Source of the DNA: Megascapheus bottae
Taxonomy: Eukaryota; Chordata; Mammalia; Rodentia; Geomyidae
Length of the DNA stretch: 64,000 nucleotides
Direction of reading: 5' to 3'
NCBI GenBank assembly: GCA_024803745.1
Contig: JANJXV010000004.1
Location: 48,501,358 to 48,565,357, forward strand
The notes beneath the pieces were generated by a model. That model saw only the letters and a program-made list of their open reading frames with translations, made no database searches and had not been told where the DNA came from. How positions within the stretch are numbered: the first letter of the stretch is position 1; each line of letters begins with the position of its first letter. Positions 1 through 10,114 of the stretch are shown piece by piece. Position numbers and translations under genes: made by a program.

Positions 1-888
1 CTGATTATTGAGGTCAGGAAAACTTTTGCCCTAAAACAAAGGTAAAATATAATGTAATTAAGTGGTAAAGTGAACATTTTAGATTTACTCAATGCCAATA
101 CACCATTAGCACAAGCAGAGCAGCTCTGTTGTAGAAGGAAACCAGGCTTCCTCAGGATAGTACTGAACTCTGTATCCTGAGCATGCAATAGCAGTCCTTT
201 TGGAATTATATGTCCATAAACAATATGTGTTTTAAAATATAGGCCAGTGGATGTAGTGGGAGTCAAAGAAAAGCTACTTCAAAGGGACAGCTTTGCGCCA
301 AGTTTCCCTGAAGAGAAAGAGATAATTCTGCTAAGCAATCCCTTTCTACTTATTCCACCAGCCATCTCATGCTCCCTTTGTTGTCCATACTATATACTCA
401 AGCATCAGTCACATTCTATTGGGCATTGTGAATATGGTGTGATTTGTGCTCAAAGGAAACACATCATTTTCTACATATGATACTTTTTATGCTTCCTATG
501 ATCCCAGCACACAGTCTGGGTCTCAATACACAGCTTATGAATAATTTTCCCCATGAAGCTATGATCCTTTAAGTTAAATATTAGGATAATAGCATAGACA
601 GTGAGTTATAAAAAATGTTTCCCCTCACAGACTGCTACTACAGGATAGCAGCTTCTCTACCAGTGGGTGGCCCTGATCTAACAAAAGTGAGATGATTAGT
701 ATACGGTAGTTCTGAAGCCTTGACTTAAATCTGTGTAATTTAGAAGTAAATGCTTCGTAAGTTTAAAATGGATCCAAATATGTGGTCCGCCTGATAGTGT
801 AATCAAAAAGTCACTGACTTAAACTTTCAAGTTAAAGTCATACTGTGGTACATCTTAAGATTTTTTTTTCAGTAAATTTAAATTATAG
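1..888. other. AT-rich non-coding sequence, no feature seen
   Basis: No repeat family, splice-flanked exon or RNA gene was recognised. A 77-codon open frame at 247-480 has no splice context or recognisable domain and is most likely chance. Confidence 0.6.
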
Positions 889-1001
889 CCAGGTGCTGGT
901 GGCTCACACCTGTAATCCTAGCTACTCAGGAGGCTGAGATCTGAGAACTATGGCTCAAAGCCAGCCTGGGCAGAAAAGCCCATGAGCCTCATTTCCAATA
1001 A
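889..1001 (+). mobile_element. 7SL-Geo SINE, head only
   Basis: Starts with a 7SL/B1-like head (ggtggctcacacctgtaat, then agctactcaggaggctgag) and the following 'ttcaaagccagcctggg'-type segment. It stops near 'catttccaata', so the Geo right half is missing. A 3'-truncated or deleted copy. Confidence 0.85.
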
Positions 1002-2135
1002 AGCTTTATAATAGCCTACTCCCTATCAAATTGTCTAAGTCCCTTTGGGATATCTGCTTATATTCAAAATCCTTCCAAATATTGTCCCTCCAAAGATTGT
1101 AACTTATGGTTCTTCATTACACACAAATTCCCCAGCTAGTATTGTTATCATCCTCAACACTGTAACACACCACTACGTGCGTAGCTTATCTCATACATCA
1201 GTAGGGTAAGGGCTTAATTAAATATCTACATTTGACCTCCAAGATTTTCAGAAAGCTTATATACTTTTCATATTCCATTAACCTTAAGATTTGGGGCTTA
1301 TAATTCCAGAAGCAGCTCTCAGCCCTTCTCAGTGGGAAATGTTCTATGTTGGGAACATTCCATCAACGCTCTTTTTTCTTTATATATCATTAACTCACTC
1401 AACAGGAGTTTCAGTCATCATCATTTGTGCAAGGAGATTATAACCAGCACTTGCTGTGCAGTCCTGTCCTAGCAGCATACCCATTTCTAGATTCTCACAA
1501 AGGTATAGATATAGCATAGATCATGGAACAGCTATTTCAACTCCTTCATTCTCAATATTCCAAATAGATGCTTTAACAGAAGATACACTATACACCATCA
1601 TAACACTATCAGAATTGTTGCATAGTTAGAAATCATAATATTACATTAACTCAGCTACTCCCTGGAAATGATCAAGATTAATATAACTTACAATGTGTGT
1701 ATCAAGTAAGATGAAATAATATTTGAGGCTAGAAGATATGTGATAGTGTTTATGTAACTTGACAATGACATAGACTTACATTTTCTCTTTAGTCTCCATT
1801 ATTCTGAAAGAGTGTTTATAATAAAATAAGAGAGGTTGAGAACTTTCCAAGTTTGCTGATGATTAGATGTTATTAGACCATCAGCATCCTAGATGGAAAA
1901 ATTGCTATATAAATAGTATTAGCAATATAGACTGAGTGATACAACTGGAATAAGGACTTGGAATACAAGATAGATTTCTATAAAACTACAGGAGAAAAGA
2001 AAAATTTCAGAGCCGTGGTGAAAACTGGTATCTCCAAATAAATAACTACATAATTTCAAGGCACTAGGGACCAGTTTGATATTGTTTTAGTAAAGGCAAA
2101 TATGAAAGGAAAAGCCATATAAGAAATGGAAGTGT
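1002..2135. other. AT-rich non-coding sequence, no feature seen
   Basis: Nothing recognisable beyond AT-rich unique-looking sequence. Very old, diverged repeats cannot be excluded without a library search. Confidence 0.55.
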
Positions 2136-2300
2136 GGGGCCAGGAGTTTGGACTAGCAATAGAGTGTTTGCCTAACATTCATGAAGATTCAGGTTCTATT
2201 CCTTGGTACAACATACATAGAATGATTTAAGTGGTAGAGCTCTAGCCTTGAGAAAGCCCAAGGACAGTGCTGAGGCAATTAGTTCAAGCCCAGGACTGGC
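2136..2300 (+). mobile_element. IDL-Geo SINE
   Basis: tRNA/ID-like head starting 'ggggccaggagtttgg' with a decayed B box, then the Geo half (gtggtagagctctagcc, caaggacagtgctgagg, cccaggactggc). The A-rich tail has grown into an (AAAG)n microsatellite. A moderately diverged copy. Confidence 0.9.
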
Positions 2301-2304
2301 AAAA

Positions 2305-2364
<60 letters not shown>

Positions 2365-2366
2365 AA
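2301..2366 (+). repeat. (AAAG)n microsatellite in SINE tail
   Basis: About sixteen near-perfect AAAG units directly follow the 'ggactggc' end of an IDL-Geo SINE, so it arose from the SINE's A-rich tail. Confidence 0.97.
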
Positions 2367-2711
2367 CTTGTAAAATTTGAGAAATCAGAAATACTATAAG
2401 TAAAAATAAATAGAGAAGAATGAATGATTTAAAAATAACAAAACATGGTATGAGAATTACCTATACATCAAGAGAACAGATTAAAAACAACTGTTTTAAA
2501 CATGTTATTGTAAAAACATTTATAATAAATTCACATGAATATAGGAGGGAGTTAAAAACTAGACTAACTTACATTGTAGAATCAGCCTCATTATAAAGTA
2601 GACCATTTTTAAATACCATAATAAGTAAATTTTAAAATGAGACAAATATGATAAATGTCCAACAAGTAATATTTTTTGTAGATTTTAAAAGTCAAGAATA
2701 TTGTAGACTCC

Positions 2712-2940
2712 TCCAGGTATTAGTGGCTCATGCCTCTCAGAAGAATGAGATCTGAGGATCACAATTCAAGCCAACCTGAGCAAGAAAATCTCTGAGACTG
2801 TTATCTCCAATTAATCACCAGAAAACCAGAAGTGGTGTTTTGGCTCAAAAATGTTAGGTCACTTATCATGAGCAGAAAGGGCTCAGTGACATGCCCAAGC
2901 CCCAGGTTCAAGGGTTCACACTGACCAAAACAAAAAAAAA
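2712..2940 (+). mobile_element. 7SL-Geo SINE, diverged
   Basis: The head keeps 'agtggctcatgcct' and 'gagatctgaggatcac'. The linker 'tctccaattaatcacc' leads into a Geo-like half (agaagtggtgttttggctc, gagcagaaagggctcagtg) and a poly(A) tail. The head has lost the 'cctagctact' block. Confidence 0.85.
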
Positions 2941-3464
2941 TATTGCAGATTCCAAACATCTCTTCATATAAATAAGATGGTAAGAGTTTATTCGACCATT
3001 ATTTGAAAATTATATTTGTGTTAATGATGAGCAAAGCACTGCCAATTCAAAATAATCTTTCTGCATTTAATGGTTGTAAATGCTGTATGCTGTATAATTA
3101 AATTTAAATTTGTTTATAAATGTACTGAAAAGTTTTTTGGTACATGAAATGAATCTGACAAAGTGTTCCTGTTCTGCACAGAACAGCGTATGTTTGTGGG
3201 AAGGCCCTCCATCAGTGAGTTGTATTCTTCAGGCTGATATGAAACAGTTTTGATGCACATCAGGAGCTTTCCTTGTGTTTAGATAATTTGCAAAAGTGAG
3301 ATGAAATTTCATTAGGCACTGCATTCACAAAATGTGACACAGCTAATACAGAAATTAGATAACTATTCTTTGAAAATAATTGATGATACATTTTTTATAT
3401 CTTTTCAGTATTGAGATTGTGATCTTTATGTGATAGATTGTAGTGGTATTGAACTTTTAAATGA
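2941..3464. other. Unique-looking AT-rich sequence
   Basis: No feature recognised. The 345 bases at 2367-2711, just before the preceding SINE, are likewise plain. Confidence 0.5.
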
Positions 3465-3560
3465 GTAGTTCGGCTGAGGAAAGAGTTCAGTGGTTGAGCA
3501 TTTATTACCATGCACAGGTTCTGGGTTCAATCTCTCAAAAGCAAATCAGCAAAAAGAAAA
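3465..3560 (+). mobile_element. Monomeric ID/tRNA-like SINE, old
   Basis: 'ggctgaggaaagagttcag', 'tggttgagcattta' and 'gggttcaatctc' follow the ID-element layout (A box, then B box) with a short A-rich tail. No Geo half follows. It is probably an older monomeric relative of the IDL head. Confidence 0.6.
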
Positions 3561-3903
3561 ATCCACAGGACATTCACTTTTATAAGTATACACTAACCAT
3601 GATAACTCTCAAGAAGTATTTTGGTGATTGACTTAGGAAGTTCTTTGAAAACCATACATGAGTCACAAAAAACAAGTTAGCTTTATTGAACTATAACTCA
3701 CACTTTGAAAAAAAATGAACATTTGTTTTCCTGTATATAGAAGATGCTGAAATAGAAGCCAGGAAATTATTATACAGTTTAAACTTACAACAAGTGCTAA
3801 AAATTAGTCATCTGTCAAGGTAGCACCCATCAAAAATATGCTGAGATGGATAAATAATTTAATGAGATGGACAGTTACTTCTGATAGTCTTAAAAATATT
3901 TTA

Positions 3904-4253
3904 AAATCATAAGATTCCTTTTTTTTAATTTTATTTTTTTATTGTCAGGGTGATGTATACAGGAGCTACAGTCACATTCACCAGATAGTAGGTGCATCAC
4001 TTCTCACACAATGATACCTCTTCTCATGTTTTGTCCCCATTTCCCTCCCTCCAGCCTCTCCCAATTATCTTGTTTCCCCCTTTCCCTTTCCTATTTCAAA
4101 TAAACAAATAAACATATATACAATATGCCAGGTAACAAAGTCACATACAGTAACAATATGATTGACCAAAGGGCAACAAAAGAGAAGAGAAATAACATTG
4201 TACATTAAGAGTAACAATCACACAAGATAAAGTTCTTGTTAAATCATAAGATT
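3904..4253 (-). mobile_element. L1 3' end, 5'-truncated
   Basis: Minus-strand L1 3' UTR. The T-rich stretch at 3917-3942 is the poly(A) end, followed by 'ttgtcagggtgatgtatac' and the pyrimidine-rich 3' UTR. A 13-base TSD (aaatcataagatt) is at 3904-3916 and 4241-4253. Only about 320 bases of element are present and no ORF2 remains. Confidence 0.85.
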
Positions 4254-6351
4254 TTTCTATTAATATTTTTTTTCAAATTTAGGATTCTATCAAGCACTTT
4301 TACTTTAGTCTAGCTAAATTATAAGATAATTTAGCTATTCTGCCTCTTCAACAGATCATATTTTTCCAAAACATGAAAGTCTTGACTCACTGCTAGATAC
4401 ACATATGTGCATGTGTGCTTGACAGTATTCTCTGTGTTTGGCTAGATATACACATGTGTCTGGAGTTCTAGACAGCATTCTCTGGCTGCCTCAACAATAT
4501 TCTCTGCTCTTGGAAATAGAGTTACCAGAGATCAAAATGGCCAAGATCCAGAAGACCACAGTGTAAAGTCAGCCATGGAGAAAAGTCTGTAAGATTCCAG
4601 CTTTAAAATATCCAGGAGAAAAACAGAGATTTTATGACTCAAGTGATGGATCAACAAGCAAGCACAAAAATCCCCAATTAAAACATCAGTACTACCAAAA
4701 GTAAACAAAAACAAATCAAGATGAAACAATGAGTATTAAAAGAAGCCGGCATGAAAGAATTCTTGGAGTATTTGGGGAAGATTGTATTCACCAATTCATG
4801 TACTATGTGCATAATATCTTATTACCCATTTATCAGAAAACATATCCTATTTTATCCTAGTGAGCTGTCATCAGGACTTGGTTTTCATTACATATCTCAA
4901 CCTTCCATGTGTTCTACACATCACTGATTTTTTTTAATTAAAATTCTTCCAAAAGCAATGAGTTCCATCACTTTATTTAGATTGTGGCTTTTTATTTTTA
5001 TTTTTTATTAAAGAATTTATTAACATTGATTTTACAACATATTTCAAATGACGTGTTTAAGAAACAAGTATTCAAGAAGGGAATTTATATACAATCACTG
5101 GCACTTAGATTTTAGAAGATAATTAAAATTAGGCTGAGGGTTTGTATGTCATGCCACAAGAGTACTCAAATCTAATACCACACGTTCTATGAACAGAGCT
5201 AAATTCTATGTCTACATTTTCCAGGAAAATGACAGTTGTAAGAATCATTCTTAAGTTCTATGTTTGATTGCTTAATGTTTCATTAGTCATGGTGTAAAAA
5301 GTGTGTGGAAGTTTTATATTTAAGTCAACTTATTTTTTATCATATTATTCTATTAAAATTTAGCTTCTAAATGCACAAAATTCTACTGAACATGGATTAC
5401 TAATACAGACAACATTACTGTAAACCAGGCAAAGTATATAAAGAACAACATAATAAAGAGTTAAAAACTTCACCAAGTTTGTTGTTTGCTTCTTCCCAGC
5501 AACAATGTTGCTATCACTTACCCCCACATTGCCAAAAGATGGTTCTACTAGGTCTCACTACATTAAACATTTATAAATTCATTAGTTGCTATTTAAAATC
5601 TTTCATTTATATTTTCTTACATGGAATCAGTAAGCCCTTAGCAGCATTCATTCATTTGAAAAAGTTACACTGCATTAGTCTTCAAAGGGATCTCCAAAGA
5701 GTTCAATTACTCCTCCTAACTGTGGCTTTTTTTCTGTTGTTTTGGAAGAGAGCCATGTTCTCAATCTTTGCCCTTCCACTCTGACTCTCTTCATCCACTT
5801 ATTTTAGGGGTTGTGAAAGGAGGTTTTCTTCCCTAACTTTCTCCAAAGTGAGAGTTCCTTTCTAGCTTTAAAATATTCCAGCTTTAAAAAAATGTAGACT
5901 GGCATTGTTATGAAGTGTAGCTTTAGCTCAGAGAGAAATCAAGACCATTGAACAATGAATGTTTGTGTAAAGCAACTATTCACAGAAGGTGCTGCCTTCT
6001 GGAGAATGGGAAATGTTCTACCGAATGACAAACCAGATAAATAGAACAGAACAGAACTGCATCAAACTCAAGGTGCTTTGCCATTTCAGCTCTAAAATAG
6101 ATCAGTTATAGCCCTTGTATTACTGACCTATTTTAAAAAGACAGACACCAAAACTATCAGGCTCAAGGGGAAATTCAGATAAGATCAGAAATTTATAAAA
6201 ATGTGTTTAATTCACAGAGTTTTACAAAATATTTAAAAGTTTGAAGCTTAATCTATTGAATATCAGAGATTTATGACTCCTAGTTTTACTACCAGTTTCT
6301 GCTAGGTTTAACTTTCCAAACTCTTCTTCTTTCATTTGTCTACTCTTTTAG
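4254..6351. other. AT-rich sequence, no clear feature
   Basis: No repeat family was named with confidence. A 101-codon open frame at 5479-5784 and a 65-codon minus frame at 4532-4729 lack splice sites or recognisable domains and are treated as chance. Confidence 0.5.
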
Positions 6352-6489
6352 GTCGAAGTATGCCCACTACAAAGGGTAATGAATTGAAAAATTTTGAAAC
6401 CTGTGAACTTGTTACCATATATGCAAAAAAGCCTATAAGTGTGGCTAATAAAATACCTTTAGGAGCAAATGACAGCAATGAATTATCTG
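6352..6489 (+). CDS. Candidate internal coding exon, protein unknown
   Basis: The stretch is preceded by a pyrimidine-rich tract ending 'ctactcttttag' and followed by 'gtaagc', giving consensus acceptor and donor. The exon is 138 bases (a multiple of three) and open in one frame, starting with two bases of a split codon and ending with one (phase 1-1). The encoded ~46 residues include RSMPTTKGNELKNFE and a less polar VTIYAKKPISVANKIPLG part; no domain was recognised. It lies on the opposite strand from the first exon inferred in the CpG island, so it would belong to another gene, or it is a chance match. The splice sites and intact frame are seen; protein coding is inferred. Confidence 0.35.
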
Positions 6490-6645
6490 GTAAGCCCACA
6501 ATAACCAGATCATCCTCTAAAATGTGAGGTTTTTCACTTATTATTGTCAGTTTTCATTGTCTACAGAAGGGTGAATGATGTACATACACCCTTTGAGGAT
6601 GAAGGAAATGGCAAAGCAAGCCAGCATCCTCTAAAAGATAAGATG

Positions 6646-6876
6646 ATGGGCAGTGGTGGGGCATGTTTGTAATTCTAGCTACACAAGAGGCTGAGATTTG
6701 AGGATCATGGTTCAAAGCCAGTCTGGGAAAGAAAGTCTGGGAGACTCTTACCTACAATAAATTACCAAAAAATAAAAGCTGGAATTGCTCTGGCTCAATT
6801 ATAGTGTGCTAGCCTTGAGCAAAAGAAGCAAAGGGACAGCTCCCAAGTCCTGAGTTTAAGCTCCAAGACTGGTGTG
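6646..6876 (+). mobile_element. 7SL-Geo SINE
   Basis: Head 'gggcagtggtggggcatg' and 'gaggctgagatttgaggatc', linker with 'gagactcttacctacaat', then a Geo-like half ending 'gagtttaagctccaagactgg'. Its tail has become a CA repeat. Confidence 0.88.
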
Positions 6877-6899
6877 CGCACACACACACACACACACAC
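6877..6899 (+). repeat. (CA)n microsatellite
   Basis: About eleven CA units at the 3' end of the preceding SINE. Confidence 0.95.
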
Positions 6900-7525
6900 C
6901 AAGATGGAAAAGATAATAGATATTCCCTGAAAGCTTCCACAAAGGGTCACAAACCTAATATAATCTAGATTAGCCCAGTGAAATCCATGAGGCATTTTCT
7001 AATTCTAGCCTTGTTAAGCTCACACATTATTGTAGGGGGCTGGATGGGTCAAGGAAGTTCATCCTGAAGGGGGAGCAGAGCGAGGAATGTCTATGTCAGA
7101 TGTAAATATAAAATACATTTTCTTTCTGAAAGCAAAATCAAGAAACACATATATGATTAATGTAATTAAGCTCAGGGATGCAACCAAAGTTTTGCTATTT
7201 TCAGAATAAGAAGGAAGATCTGGGAAATAACCACTGCTTCTCATAAACAATTTGTAAATAATCTCGAGAGGAAAAAAGATGTGATTGCAATTCAGCAAAT
7301 AGGAATTGACTACTTTTACTTTTCTGGTGGGAGAAAAAGAAGATTTTAAACTATGTTCTAGAAACAGAGGTGGATAGCCTGTTGAATATAGTTTAAATCT
7401 TTCTGGACTCCTCATTTGTAGGACTCATTTCCCAATCCTTAGTAGTCTGAGAGAATTCCACAGTCTCAGAAACTGTGTGATATAGCTCTGTTGGAATCAA
7501 TTAAAACTTTTATTCTTATCTTTCT
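6900..7525. other. Unique-looking sequence
   Basis: No feature recognised. A 118-codon minus-strand open frame (7059-7415) has no recognisable domain, acceptor or donor and is treated as chance. Confidence 0.5.
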
Positions 7526-7674
7526 AAATTTTTTATTTTCTATTTTTATGATAAAGTTTATATACTGAGAGGTTACAGTTACATAAGAAAGTTAACAAGC
7601 ACATTTCTTTTTGGACAATATCACCCTTCCTCCCAGTCCCATCCATGCACAAGTTGTACAGTTCATTTTCTACA
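7526..7674 (-). mobile_element. Older L1 3' end, interrupted by a younger L1
   Basis: The minus-strand 3' UTR pattern (gaggttacagttacat, later 'gtacagttcatttt') matches the copies near 29.55 kb and 56.35 kb. The match appears to resume after the younger L1, at about 9129-9165 (gtaccactgcttca), so this older copy was split by the insertion at 7675-9128. Confidence 0.65.
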
Positions 7675-8037
7675 AAAAGCCCTGTGATTCAATTTTTTGA
7701 GCTGTTGATATATTTTAGATATGAGGCCTTTGTCTGTTGTTTGGTTGGTGAAAATCTTCTCCAACTCTGTAGGCTTCCTAATTAGTTTACTAGTTATGTC
7801 CTTTGCCATACAAAAGCTTTGCAGTTTAATGCTGTCCCACTTAACCAGCCTTTCTCTGATTTGTTGTGATTCTTGGTCCTTATTAAGAAAGTTTCGACCT
7901 GTGCCAAGGAGGTCTAGTGTATCTCCTATTCCTTCTTGTAAAGTTTTCAGAGTGTCGGCTTTTTCCTCCAGGTCTTTGATCCATTTGGAGTTAATTCTAG
8001 TACAGGGTGACAAAGAAGGATCCAACCTTAGTTTTCT
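7675..8037 (-). mobile_element. L1 insertion A: inverted 5' part (ORF2)
   Basis: The element starts with a 13-base TSD (aaaagccctgtga, 7675-7687). The minus strand encodes an ORF2 piece downstream of the reverse transcriptase ([50 protein letters not shown]). It is inverted relative to the part at 8038-9115, as expected for twin priming. The reading frame is a fragment with no start. Confidence 0.9.
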
Positions 8038-9128
8038 TCTCCAAAGTAACAACCATTCCATTAAATGATGGGCCAAAGACTTAAAGAGAGTCTTCTCTGA
8101 AGAAGAAACAAAAATGGCCTATAGACACATGAAGAAATGCTCAACATCTCTGGTCATAAAAGAAATGCAAATCAAAACAACTCTAAGAGTCCACCTCACT
8201 CCAGTTAGATGGTCAGGATCAAGAAAACTAATAACAACAGATGCTGGAGGGGATGTGGCCAGGAGGGATCACTACTACGCTGTTGGTGGGAGTGCAAACT
8301 CGTTCAACCAATATGGAAAGCAGTATGGCAGTTCCTCAAAAGGCTAAACATAGAGCTCCCCTATGACCCAGCAATTCCACTATTTGGCATTTACTCAATC
8401 ATCCAGAAACAAAGGCATACTAAATCTACCAGCACAACAATGTTTATTGCAGCACTATTTACCATAGCAAAGATATGGAACCAACCTAGATGTCCCTCAG
8501 TTGATGAGTGGATCAACAAGATGTGGTATTTGTACACAATGGAATTCTATGCTGCTGTCAGAAAGAATGACATTGCCCCACTTGTTAGGAAATGGAAAGA
8601 CTTAGAAAAGATCATATTAAGTGAAGTAAGCCAGACTCAAAGGAACTTAGGCTCAATGGTTTCCCTCATTTGTCCTAATCAGTAGAAACCTTAGGCTCTC
8701 CTAGCAGAGATTTGCAATAGAGCAAAACCTAGATACATAAGGCCATAATAGTATGATGCTAAATGAAAGGACCTCCAGGATATAGAAACAAAAGCCATAT
8801 AATGAGTGACTGTTGTCCTTAATGTACTATCTCTCATCTCTTTTGATGTCCCTTGGTTATCTCATATTGTTACAGTATCTCACTTTGTTACCTGATATAT
8901 CGGATATATTTGTATTTGGTTATTTGAAATTGGATAGGGAAGGGGGGAAAACAAGATGAGGTGTGGGGGTAGGGGGGAGGGAAATGGGAACCAAGACATG
9001 TGAAAGAGTATCAATGTATGGGAATTAATGCACCATCTATCTGGCAAATAACATGTAACCCTTCTATTAATTACAATAAAAATCTATGAAAAAAAACGAA
9101 AACAAAAAAACCCCCAAAAGCCCTGTGA
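8038..9128 (+). mobile_element. L1 insertion A: 3' part (ORF2 C-terminus, 3' UTR, TSD)
   Basis: The plus strand continues ORF2: [19 protein letters not shown], then after a frameshift near 8205 [26 protein letters not shown] and MWYLYTMEFYAAVRKND. The frame ends at 8685, earlier than in the copy at 21.47 kb, which reads on through YKPWALLEICNRAKL. The 3' UTR ends in an A-rich tail near 9090-9110. The right TSD is 9116-9128. The copy cannot encode a working protein. Confidence 0.93.
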
Positions 9129-9805
9129 GTACCACTGCTTCATTTGTGCACACGTTGTTCCTCCATTACTGTGTCTTGCCTGAGCAGCCACTCCCAAGAC
9201 AGGTGAACAAATAGACAAAAAGTAAACAAAAATGACAAAGTAGAAATCTTTTGTTTCCATGTTGGAAACAAGAGATGAATGTTATTTTGTATGACCTGAG
9301 GCACATAGACATTGCATGTTTGTGCTCCTCCCCGAAGAGTCATTTGTTTTCACTGTGCATGAATGCTGAGAGAATCTTCTTTTGTCTGTAATGTTTTCTT
9401 TTCTATTGAGTAGCAGCAGGAAGATATGTATCTGTAATTTCTTATTTTTGAAGAGGACTCTGTATGCATAGGCTTCAGACCATGTTTAATAAAAAGTGAA
9501 GATCGAAGGAGGTGATCTTTATGTAGAAAGTTGGAAATGAGACCCTAATCCGTGGTGTCTGTTACATTTAAAATGCCCTTTGTGATTTTTTTAACTTACT
9601 ATTCACTTCCTAGAGCCTGATTCTAGAGGTAAGTAGCCATACAGACTTATTTTTAAAGTTCATTTGTTCTAATGCAAATGAAGGTGCTATTATTACCACA
9701 GAAAATGAAATGGCATGCAAAAATGTGAAGTATAAATGCAACATGACTGTTTTCAGAATATATCTGTATTTTTTCCCTTAGTTTTCAAAACTCAAGTGAA
9801 TTTAA
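9129..9805. other. Unique-looking sequence after L1
   Basis: The first ~40 bases appear to continue the older minus-strand L1 seen at 7526-7674. The remainder shows no recognised feature. Confidence 0.5.
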
Positions 9806-9900
9806 GCATGGTAGTATACATCTGCAATAGCAGTACTAGAGAATGAGGTAGAAGCATAGGAAGCCTGAAGCCAAACATGATTACATGGCAAGACCCAGTC
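9806..9900 (+). mobile_element. Old monomeric B1/7SL-like SINE
   Basis: 'gcatggtagtatacatctgc', 'gagaatgaggtagaagcata' and 'acatggcaagacccagtc' follow the B1 order (promoter region, GAGG..AG block, '..agaccc' end). It is highly diverged and has no Geo half. A purine-rich repeat replaces the tail. Confidence 0.55.
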
Positions 9901-10114
9901 AAGAGGAGGAGAGGAAGAGAAGAAAAGGGAAACAAATAGGGAGGAAGTGGGGAGGAAGAAAAGGGGGTAGTAAAGAGAAGGAAGGAAAGGGAAGAGAAAG
10001 TGAGGAGGGAGGAAGGGAAAGGGAAGGGAAGGGAAGGGGAGGGGAGGGAAGGGAAGGGAAAAAGGAAGGAAGAAAGGAAAGAAGGAAGGAAGGAAGGAAA
10101 GAAGGAAGGAAGGA
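9901..10114 (+). repeat. Polypurine (GGAA/GAAA)n tract
   Basis: More than 200 bases are almost purely A and G, with GGAA, GGGAA and GAAA units. This explains the Lys/Arg/Glu/Gly-rich open frame on plus and the Ser/Pro/Phe/Leu-rich one on minus. Such tracts can form triplex (H-) DNA. Confidence 0.95.

Noticed and set aside
7059..7415. 118-codon minus-strand open frame
   Set aside because: No domain, no splice pair, no codon bias visible; its length is within chance for 64 kb of six frames.
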